Positions 28,838-39,600 of a DNA stretch of 64,000 bases are shown piece by piece. The notes under the pieces were generated by a model that saw only the letters and a program-made list of their open reading frames with translations, ran no database searches and was not told the DNA's origin. Origin of the DNA: Actinomyces radicidentis (lineage in GTDB: Bacteria > Actinomycetota > Actinomycetes > Actinomycetales > Actinomycetaceae); contig NZ_CP014228.1 of assembly GCF_001553565.1 (NCBI RefSeq), forward strand, positions 1,302,001 through 1,366,000. The letters run 5' to 3'. Positions within the stretch are counted from its first letter, which is position 1. Every line of letters begins with the position of its first letter. A program made the translations under genes and the position numbers.

Positions 28838-30421
28838 ATGACCTCGACGCCCCCGCCCACCGCCACCGCCCAGCAGGCCGCCGACCTGCGCAAGGACCTC
28901 GAGGCCTCCGGCTGGGGCGTCGACACCGTCAAGCATGCCCTCGGTGAGGTCGCCGACGCGGCCCTGCGCCGCGAGATCCGCTTCCCCGCCCTCCTCGCCG
29001 TCCGCGCCGGCCTGGCCGAGGACCGCGCCGCCGGCGCCACTCCGAGCCCCATCGCGATCCTCACGGCCCTCTTCATGCTCGGCGAGCCCGTCGCCGCCGC
29101 CGAGCTCGACACCGCCCTGCGCCGCACCCGCACCCGCGACGCCGTCGCCATGGGCCTCGTCACCGCCCCGGACGACGAGGGCATGGTCCGCGCGCTGGTC
29201 GACCTGCGCCCCCACGAGTCGAGCGACGCGGAGGGGGACGTGCGCTGGTGGGTCGCCTCCGACCTCGGCGAGCTCACCACCGGCCGCGCCCTCGAGCCCG
29301 ACCACGTCCTCGGCATCGGCGGCGCCGGCCTCACCCTGGCCGCCCTCACCCCGCGCACCCCCGTCGCCACCGCGCTCGACCTCGGCTGCGGCTGCGGCAT
29401 CCAGACCCTCTACCTCCTGCGACACGCCCAGCACGTCGTCGCCACCGACATCTCCGAGCGCGCCCTCGCCTTCACCCGGTTCAACGCGGCCCTCGCCGGT
29501 ACGGAGGAGGGACGCCTCGAGCTCCTCGCCGGCTCCTTCCTCGAGCCCGTCGCGGGGCGGCGCTTCGACCTCATCGCCACCAACCCGCCCTTCGTCATCA
29601 CTCCGCCCGCCGTCCGCGAGGCTGGGCTGCCGCTCATGGAGTACCGCGACGCCGGCGGCCCGGTCCTGCCGAACCTCGTCCCCGTCCTCGGCGAGCACCT
29701 CGAGCCCGACGGCACGGCCGTCATGCTCGGCAACTGGGAGCGCCACCGCTTCCAGGACTGGCGCGAGCGCGTCGAGTCCTGGGTCCCCGACGGACTCGAC
29801 GCCTGGGTCGTCGAGCGCGAGGTCCAGGACCCCGTCGAGTACGCGACCATGTGGCTGCGCGACGGCGGTGAGACCCCCGAGCGGGACCGCGCCGGCTTCG
29901 AGGCGGTGCTGGCCGCCTGGATCGGCGACTTCGCCGCCCGCGACGTCGAGGAGATCGGCTTCGGCTACCTCATGCTCCACCGCCCCGCCGCGGGGGAGGG
30001 GCGCGAGCCGTGGCGCGTCCTTGAGGAGGTCGCCACCATGGGGGAGGGGCCGCTCGGCCCCCACGTCGCCGAGTCCATCGCCACCCGCTCGGGCCTCGCC
30101 ACCATGAGCGACGACGCCGTCGCCGACCTCTACCCGACCGTCGCCCCCGACGTCACCGAGGAGCGCCACCTTCGCCCCGGCGAGTCCGAGCCGAGCGTCA
30201 TCCTCATCCGCCAGGGCGGCGCCTTCGGCCGATCCGTCCAGGCGGACACCGCGCTCGCGGCCCTCATCGAGGTGGCGGACGGCGAGCTCACCGTCCGCCA
30301 GATCGCGACCGCTGTCGCCGCGCTCACCGGCGTCGACGCCGAGGCGCTCACCGTCGACATGGTGGCCGCGACGCGCGGTCTCGTGGCGGACGGCTTCCTG
30401 ACGCTCGCCACCGACGAGTAG
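28838..30421 (+). CDS. Class I SAM-dependent methyltransferase (HemK/RlmG-like MTS domain)
   Basis: 527 residues. An N-terminal helical domain (about 130 residues, DUF7059-like) precedes a Rossmann methyltransferase core: SAM-binding motif I ALDLGCGCGIQTLYLL, acidic motif DIS in VATDISERAL, and motif IV NPPF in IATNPPFVITP, as in N-methyltransferases acting on rRNA, protein glutamine or DNA. The C-terminal 170 residues have a winged-helix feel. Substrate not known. TAGCGT at 28826-28831 lies 6 nt before the ATG without a Shine-Dalgarno, so it is likely leaderless. An actinobacterial housekeeping-type gene sitting between two surface-protein genes. Confidence 0.9.
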   Translation: MTSTPPPTATAQQAADLRKDLEASGWGVDTVKHALGEVADAALRREIRFPALLAVRAGLAEDRAAGATPSPIAILTALFMLGEPVAAAELDTALRRTRTRDAVAMGLVTAPDDEGMVRALVDLRPHESSDAEGDVRWWVASDLGELTTGRALEPDHVLGIGGAGLTLAALTPRTPVATALDLGCGCGIQTLYLLRHAQHVVATDISERALAFTRFNAALAGTEEGRLELLAGSFLEPVAGRRFDLIATNPPFVITPPAVREAGLPLMEYRDAGGPVLPNLVPVLGEHLEPDGTAVMLGNWERHRFQDWRERVESWVPDGLDAWVVEREVQDPVEYATMWLRDGGETPERDRAGFEAVLAAWIGDFAARDVEEIGFGYLMLHRPAAGEGREPWRVLEEVATMGEGPLGPHVAESIATRSGLATMSDDAVADLYPTVAPDVTEERHLRPGESEPSVILIRQGGAFGRSVQADTALAALIEVADGELTVRQIATAVAALTGVDAEALTVDMVAATRGLVADGFLTLATDE

Positions 30422-30666
30422 GGGATCGGGTCGCGCGAGCGGTCTGTGGACGTCACCCCTACGTCCCATCCATGCAACCTCGGCGCTTCGTGGATGCTCG
30501 CTGTGAGAACGGCGTCGCGTTGTTGCGGAGCCGTTACCAACGTGGGTGAATCCACGAAGTTGAGGGTTCTGTGGTCTGCGGCGTTATTGGGACCGCGGGG
30601 TAGGGTTATCGCACTGCGAGTGCCTTCCTGGCCCCCGTGATCCCAACCCCTTCCCCCTGGAGCATC
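30422..30666. promoter_or_regulatory. Fimbrial operon upstream region
   Basis: Non-coding and locally AT-richer. TAGGGT at 30601-30606 is a candidate -10 element, giving a leader of about 50 nt before the chosen start. GGAG at 30659-30662 is the likely ribosome binding site. No convincing -35. Confidence 0.45.
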
Positions 30667-33600
30667 GTGGCCCCTCAGCCAACCGGCTCCCCCGCCGGAA
30701 AGCAGTCCGCCGGGACGCGCCTCGCCGCCGTCCTCGTCTCCGTCGCGCTCGTCCTCATGACGGCCGTCGGAGCCTTCGTGCTGCCCCAGACCACCCCGCC
30801 GGCACAGGCGGCAACGGAGCAGACGGCGGGCGTGACCCTGAACATCACCTCGAACCGAGGGATGATCGGTGCGAGCTACGCCAACAACGCCAAGGATGAC
30901 ACCACCAACCAGGACAATGACTGGGCGTGCTTCCGGTGGACCACGTACTTCGACGGCAGCAGGGCGTGCACGCAGTACCAGAAGGACACGATCCGGTACG
31001 GCCTCATTCAGGGGAAGTCCGCCTACAGCGGCTCGCCGGAGCGGTCCTCGATGACGCAGCAGTTCTGGGTCACGGGCGCGCAAAAGGCTCAGGACATGTG
31101 GTCGTACGTCGCACGCGGCGTCCCGTACAAGGGCCGCCTCGGGACCTACATCCAGGTCGACACCCAGTCCTCGATCGGGTTCCAGGCGAACAACCCCACG
31201 ACCGTCCAGGCCAATGAGCCCTTCCTCATCGGCACGATGCGGCACAACAACTACCCGATCAGCACGGAGAACACCTGGCTGCACTCCTCGCTCAGCCTCG
31301 ACTTCAACGGCGTGACCGAGGAGTTCCCCTTCGTCCAGGAGGAGACCAGCAACAACACCTACACGATGGTCGTCAAGAACACTGACAACCACGGAACCGC
31401 CAAGAGCGTCGACTGGTCGTACTGCGGTAGGGGACTCTCTGGCTACTACTACGAGTACACGTACACCAACGGCGTCCAGGGCTCCGCCGTGTGCTTCCAG
31501 AACGTGCCGGACGGCGGCGACTACGACCTCTACACCGACTCCAACTACTACACGTACAAGGACGGCAACGCGAACCAGACGCCGGCGTCAGATGACCAGG
31601 TGACCATCCAGAAGGTCAACTCCGAGAACATCGTCATCGTCAAGGACGGCGTCCCGTACCGTCTCAAGCTCCTCGGCTTCTACAACAACGGCACCAGCCA
31701 GAAATGCTCCGCGACCCCGACCGGCGGCGCAGGAGACACCGTCACCTACTTCCGCACCAAGGAGGGGCAGGACACCTTCGGCTGCCTCTACGGCGAGTTC
31801 GAGCAGGAGCGATACGTCACCATCACCAAGAAGACGACGGCGGACGCGAACTCGCAGAACGTCACCGTCCCCGCCTTCTCCTTCACCACGGACGCAGACT
31901 CGCAGGCGAGCTACTTCTACGACAACCACGTCACGAACGACACCTCTCTCTTCGCGGGTGCTACCAAGCAGATTGACGGCGTCCACGCCGGTTTCATCAA
32001 CGACAACGCCTTCACCAACACGCTTAAACCGACCACGGCAGCCGGCTCCGGCGGTACCGACGACTACGACCTCGCCAACGGCAAGCAGACCGGGCAGGAC
32101 GCCTACTACGCCTTCGGTGTCGGCTCGAGCGGCTTCAAGATCACCGAGCAGAACCCCGACACCTCGGCGAACAGGACGAAGTCCGGCTGGAAGCTGACAG
32201 ACATCACCTGCGTCAACGGCAAGGGCGAGGACGTCGCGGTCAGTACCAACCTCAACGCGGGAAGCGTCGACTTCTCGAAGGTCGGGGCGGTGACCGACGC
32301 CAAGGCGGTCCCGATCCGGTGCACCTTCACCAACCGGTACGAGGCGAAGTCCACCCTGACCCTCAAGAAGGCGGTCTCCGGCGGGACCGCGGCAGCCAGC
32401 AGCTGGACGCTCACCGGCACCGGTACCGACGCCGTCACCTCGAAGACCGTCGTCTCCGGTGCCGGCAACTCGGACCAGGTGACCTCCGCCGTCGTTCCCT
32501 CCGGTGACTACAGCCTCACCGAGGCCCTCAACAACCAGAACGTCTACGGGTACGAGCTCACAGGGCTCACGTGCCGCAACGCGGCAGGGACCGTGCTCAC
32601 CATGACGAACGCGGACGGTGACGCCACGAACCTCGCTGAGAAGGTCACTCTGGCGCCCGACGCCAACGTCACCTGCACCTTCACGAACACGTACAAGACT
32701 GGCCGCATCGCCGCCAGGAAGGTGCTCACGGGCAGCACCGAGGGCCTCAAGGACGACGGCCAGACCTTCGACTTCACCTACACCTGCAACTCCGGCCAGA
32801 CGGGCGACATCACGGGTGTCAAGGCCGGCGGCGACGCCGTGCTCGCCAGCGCCGCGATCCCGATCGGAGCGACCTGCAGCATCACGGAGAAGGACGCGTC
32901 CATCGCGGCCTCCCGACTGGTCAACAGCTCGTACAAGTGGGCCACTCCGACCTACTCCACGCCCGTCACCGTGACGTCGGCGAACACCGCCACCGCGCCC
33001 GCGGTCCTCACCGTCACCAACACGATCACCCAGGACACCGGCGTGCTCCAGCTCGCCAAGACGGTCAAGCCCGACAACGGTGTCCAGGCCGGCTACACGG
33101 GTGGTACCACCCGCACCTTCCCCCTGACCTACACCTGCACCCTCGACGGCCAGACCGTCGCCCAGGGAACGAAGGACGTCACGGCGAACGGCCAGAGCGT
33201 CCAGGTCGAGGTCCCCGCCGGCGCGGCCTGCACCGTGACGGAGCCCAAGCAGACCGTTCAGGCCGGCGACTTCTCCGCCTCCTACTACGACTGGTCGACG
33301 ACCACCTACACGGGCAATGGCACGACGGTCGGCGAGGGCGAGACCAAGTCGATCACCGTCACGAACACCTACAAGATCGTCACGGTGCCCCTCACCGTCA
33401 AGAAGACCGTCGTCGGGCCCGGTGGCACGCAGGCCTCCCCCGGGACGAGCGGCTACCTCAGCTCCGCGGCCGACTACGAGTTCACCGTCACCTACACCTG
33501 CGGTCCCGTCACCGGAACCCTCAAGGTCAAGAACGGGCAGACCGCCACGGTGCAGGTGCCGCGCCAGACCTCCTGCCTCATCTCAGAGGACACCAGCTCC

Positions 33601-36600
33601 CTCTCCGAGGACGCGCTCAGTGCCGACTTCGACTGGGACACGGCTCAGACGCGTTACGAGGACACCAACGGCGCGGCCCTCGCCAGCCAGTCCGTCGCCG
33701 TCGGCACCACGGGCGGCGCCGGTGTCGTCGTCAACCCGACGAAGCGCTCCTTCGGCGGCATCGCCATCGCGAAGACCGTCACCGACACCACCGGCCTCAC
33801 CTCTGACGCCCGCTTCACCTACAGCGTCCAGTGCTACGCCCCCGGTGTCGACCCGCAGAACCCGGGCGGCGCGCAGACCACCTACACCAACGACGCGGTC
33901 ACCATCGCCCTGGGCGAGGTGTGGCGCATGCCCGAGGACACCGTGCCCGCCGGCTCGAACTGCCTCGTCACCGAGACCTCACCGACCGCAGGGACGAGCG
34001 ACGGGTTCACCGACTCCTCCTACGCCTGGACCACCACGAGCTGGAGGATCCAGTACGGGCAGGAGCACAACAACACCGGCGACACCGGTCGCTCCACGGT
34101 CATCACCGCCCACGCGAAGTCCACCACGGACAAGGACCATCCCTATCCTCGCGTCACCTTCACGAACAACTTCGAGCGCAAGTACGTCACGCTCCAGGTC
34201 TCCAAGATGATCGACCTGTCCAAGGTCGACCTCACCTCCATCGACGCGCAGACGTACACGGGCACCTTCACCTGCTACCTCGGCAGCGAGGCCATGCTCG
34301 GCACCTGGTCCCAGTCTCGCGACGGCGGGACCGGCCAGGACGGGGTCGCGACCCTGACCCTGACCACCAACGGTCAGGGCATCGACCAGACCTCCGCGGA
34401 CACCCTGACCCTCTTCCGGGGATCCTGGTGCCAGGTTCAGGAGGACAGTCCGTCCGCACGCCCCTACGCCGCCGACGCCCACTACATCTGGGGCGCCCCG
34501 TCCATCAGCCCGGGAACCGTGACCTGGCCCCAGGACCAGACCGCTCAGACCGTCATCGTCACGAACCCCGTCCAGAAGACCGAGGCGAACCTCCTCATCT
34601 CCAAGGCCGTCTCCGGTGGTGAGGAGGGCTCCCAGTTCGAGACCGGGACGACCTTCGACTTCCAGTACCAGTGCTGGACCGACGCCACGAAGGCGGAGAA
34701 GGTCACGGTGAACGGGGTGACCGCCGAGGGCACACGCTCCATCACCGCCGGCACCACCGCGGAGCTGGCGGACGTCACGCTTCCCGCGGGCGCCTACTGC
34801 GAGCTCTTCGAGACGACCGGCGCCAAGCACGGCATCAAGATGGACCCCTGGATCTGGGACCCGGTGAAGTACACCAACGCGACCTCCACCGGCGAGACCC
34901 GGAGCGTCGGTCAGGGGGCGGACGCCGTGACGACGCCCGTCGTCGCCGTCACCGTGCCCGCTGACGGGTCCTCCGTCACTGTCCAGGCCAACAACCACCT
35001 GAACAACCGCCTCACCGAGGTCAAGGTCAGCAAGGTCGTCACCGATGAGACCGCCGGGCTCGCCTCGGACGTCACCTTCACCTTCAACCTCACCTGCACG
35101 CCGGAACCCGGCTCCCTCGTGGCCGGGTACAGCGGCACCGTCCAGGCGACGGTTCCGAAGGGATCGACCACCGCGACGGTGAGCACCGGCAAGCTCGTCC
35201 CGGTCGGCCAGCACTGCTCGGTCACCGAGTCGCCCGCCTCCGGGGGGCTCGTCGACGACTCCTACGCCTGGGGTACCCCCACCTACGCTGAGGTGACCCA
35301 CGGCGAGGGCAAGACCCCGGCCGTGGTCACCGCGGACATCGACGGTGCCGCCGAGCTCAAGGTCACCAACCCGATCAAGCGCGTCTACGGAGCCGTCGGA
35401 CTGGTGAAGTCCATCGCCGGCGAGGGCGCCGCCGCCAGCCAGGGCCGCACCGCCACCTACTCCGGAACCTTCACCTGCACCTACAACGGTGCAGCGGTCA
35501 CCGCCGTCGGCACCGGCACCTGGACCGTGACCGGCCCGGGCCGTGCGACCGTCAAGGCGGAGGACGGCACGGACCTCAGCACCGGCAACTCGCTGCTCCC
35601 TCTCGGCTCGGTCTGCGCGCCGAGCGGGGAGTCCATCAACGGCGCGCCCAACACGGACGACCCCCAGTACCGCTGGGAGAACGGCGACGGTGCTCCGGCC
35701 TACGGAACCGCCACCGTGCACGCCGAGGCTCGCGCGGACATGACCGTGACGAACACGGTGGAGCAGAAGCACGTCCCGGCCGAGCTGTCGAAGACCGTCG
35801 TCGACGAGAACGGCAACGTCACCACGGACATCCTCAAGGACGCCACGCAGTCCTTCGCCATCACCGTCCAGTGCGCACCCGACCTCGCCTTCGACAACAT
35901 GGTGACCGTCCACCGTGAGCTCGCGTCCGGTCAGACCTACGACCGCGACGTCCCGAGCGGCTGGTTCTGCCGCATGAGCGAGGACTCCCCGAGCGATGAC
36001 TGGCTCAAGGACTCCTCCTACACCTGGAAGACCCCGACCATCACCGTCCTCAACGGCGACACCCCGCTCGCTGCCGTCGACGGGCAACCCGGCGTCTACC
36101 AGCTCACCGACGACGTCACCGACCTCAAGGTCCAGGTGACCAACTCCGTGGATCGAGTGACCGGCCCGATCTCTCTGACGAAGTCCCTGACCCCTCAGGC
36201 GCAGGGCGCCGTCAAGGACGCGACCGCCGCCTTCAACGGCAGGTACACCTGCACCTACGCCGGTGCGACGATCTCCGCCGGCACCTGGTCCGCGGCGCCG
36301 GGAGGCACCGCGACCTTCACCGAGGACGCCGTGTACCTCCTGGACAGCTGGACGCCCGCTCGCAACGGCGTCGACGCCACCGGCGGGCTGCCGCTCACGA
36401 CGTCGTGCTCCTTCAACGAGACCGCGCCGACCTCCGACTCGCTCAAGAACGCCTCGTGGGCGTGGACGCCGCCCGTCCTCGACCGCGGCACCGCGGACAC
36501 CCCGGTAACGATCACGAGCACCACGGGTGCGCACACCGTCACCGTCACGAACGACGTCACGCAGGTGTACTCGACGCTGAAGGTCGTCAAGGACCTCAGC

Positions 36601-39600
36601 GAGGACACCAACGTCGCCTCCATCGCCGACGGCTCCTCCGTCGGTGTCCAGCTCGTGTGCACCGACCCCAACGGTGGTCGTGACATTGCGCAGAGCTTCG
36701 GCCTCAACGCCCGCGGCAACACGGCCAACGCGGCCGACCCGACCCTGTCGACCGTGACCGTCGACGGCACCGTCCAGACGGTCAACGGCACCCAGGTGAC
36801 CACCGTGCACGTGCCCGCTGGCGCCGCCTGCACCATCGCCGAGGACACGCTCTTCACCAAGATCGAGAAGCCGGACTCATCGCAGCTCGCCGACACCTCC
36901 TGGGCGTGGGACACGGAGACCTACACCTCGCAGCTCGGGTCCGCCGCACCAGTGACCCAGGACGGCACCTGGTCCGTCGCCACCTCCGCGGACGAGGTCC
37001 TCACCCTCACGGTCACGAACCGGACGCACCGCGTCTACGGCTCCGTGGACGTCGAGAAGATCGTGCCCGACGCGACGACGACGGACACGAACACCTACGC
37101 CGGTCGCTGGACCTGCACGGATGAGGCGGGTGCTACCTACTCCGGTGCCTGGACGCGCGTCGGCTCCGGCTCCGCCTCCCTGCAGTCGGATCAGGACTAC
37201 GACGGCGACGGGGTGCGCAACAACCACGTGCCCGTGGGCTCCTCGTGCACCGTCACTGAGACGGACCGACCGGACCAGCCCAACGCCTCCGACCCCTCCT
37301 ACGAGTGGATGACCGCGCTCGCCGACGTGCCCGTCGGCGCGGTGAACAACGCCGTCGACGCCACGCACTCCAAGGTCGCCACGACCGGATCGAACGCGTC
37401 CCTCACCGTGACCAACGACCAGACGCGCCACTTCGGCTCCTTCACGATCACGAAGCAGGTCGCCGGTGCTACCGACGGCGCGGACGCGGACGGCAAGTAC
37501 GCCGTGAACTACACCTGCACCTCGCGCAGCGGTGAGAGTGTCAGCGGTCTCGTCTGGCTCAAGGCCGGTGCTGAGAACACGGTGACGGTCGGCGACGCGA
37601 GCGTCACCGGCGACGATCTCGTGGTCGACGACAAGCACAGCAACATCCCGCTGGGCTCGAACTGCTTCCTGTACGAGATGCCTCCGGGGTCGGCGTATGA
37701 GGGAGTCACCGCCCCGGTCAACCTGACCGATCCCTCCAGCTTCACCTGGCGCACCTCCATCGAGTACTACGCCACCAACGCATCGGGCGACGGGGACCAG
37801 GACTCCGAGGTCAGCAACAGCGGTTACAGTTTCGTCATCTCCGCCGGCGGTACGGACACCACCGTCGTCAACACGGTCGACGCGATCGCCCAGGTCGAGA
37901 AGACCTTCACCGGCACGACGCAGCACCTGGACGCTAACGGCGCCTGGGACGGGACCTGGGACGTCGCCTACACGATCAAGGTGACGAACCCGTCGACGAA
38001 GGCGGCCCTCAGCTACGGCCTCGTGGACACCCCGTCGGCCCCGGAGAAGAACACGATCAACTCGGTGACCTGGACCGGCCCGGACCGCACGTCCCACGTC
38101 GTGGGCAGCGCCGACGAACCGGTCGAGGCCGGCACGGCGATCACCATGGTGAGCAAGCTTCCTGAGGGTGCTACCAGGATCGCCGGTAAGTGGTACACGA
38201 AGGATGGTGCTGAGCTCGTCGTCAGGATCCCTGAGGGCTTCACTGACGACGACAAGGACGGCGTCTACACGAAGGACGGGGAGACCACGACCTACGCGCT
38301 CGACCCGCGGGCCCAGCTCGCGGCCAGCGCGGAGAACGCCCCCTCGGTCCACGAGTACACCGTGGTCCTCAACGTCAAGGCCGCGGAGGACGGCACCGGC
38401 GTCGCCAAGCCCTCGGACGCCGCCTGCACGGCCGAAGCGCCGGGCAGCTCGGTGGACACGATCCACAACCAGGCGGACGTGACCACGAACGAGGCCACGC
38501 GCACCTCCGAGGCCTGCGGCGACATCCCCGACTCGCCGACCTTCTCGGTGACGAAGACGAACGCCGGCTCCGACACGGTCGTGTCCAACGGGAAGGGCGC
38601 CGACGGGACGTTCTCCTACACGTCGACCTACACCGTCACGGTGACCAACACGTCGACCACGGCGTCGAAGATCTTCAACGACGTCACCGACGCCCTCACC
38701 CTGCCGACGGGCGCCACCCTCACGGCGGCGACCGTCAAGGAGGGCGACGGCTCGGCCACGAACCTCACTCCGCTCGACCCCTCGAGCTGGACGCTGGCCA
38801 AGGCCGGCTCCGGCAGCGAGCTCGCCGCGGGCACGAAGGACGCCAACGGCAACGTCACCGGTGGCGGTACCCGCACCTTCGTCGTCACCGTGACCTTCGA
38901 GGTCGACCCGGCGACGACCGGCTACGACGCCGCCGCCTACCAGTGCGCCGGCAATGCGACCGACGGCTACACCGCCGGCATCGTCAACACCGCCGCCATG
39001 GACGAGGACACGACGACGGGCGACGACACCGCCTGCCAGTCGCTCACGCCCAGGCTCAACGTCGTCAAGACGATTGCCGAGGGCGACAACGGCGGCCTCA
39101 CCGGTGCCGCCACCTTTGACGTGACCTACACGATCACCGCGACGAACGACGGTGCCCTCGCCCAGTCCACGGGCGAACTCACGGACACGCCGGCCTTCGC
39201 CGCCGGCCTGACCATCAACGCGGTCAAGGTGGCCACGACGAAGGACGGGCTCGACACCGCCACTGCGGCGACCGCCGAGAACGGTGCGTACAAGCTCACC
39301 GACGGCGTCGTCGTCGACCCGGGCGCGAGCACGGTCTTCTACGTCCGCGCCAACGTCACCCTCAACACGGCCGCGACCGGCTACAGCGCCGCGAACCTCG
39401 CCTGCCAGACCGGCGGGGACGGGACGTACACGACGGGTCACGGCCTCTTCAACACGGTCGCCATGACCAACGAGGCCGCCGACGCGTCCAAGACCGACAA
39501 CATCGCCTGCGGCCCCGTCGGACCGCGCACGATCACGATCTTCAAGACCGGCACGCAGCCGAACGGTCAGGCCAACGCCGACGGGTCCTACCCGCTGGCC

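Noticed and set aside
30130-31392. Minus-strand frame over the giant gene promoter
   Set aside because: No conserved features; overlaps two solid plus-strand genes.
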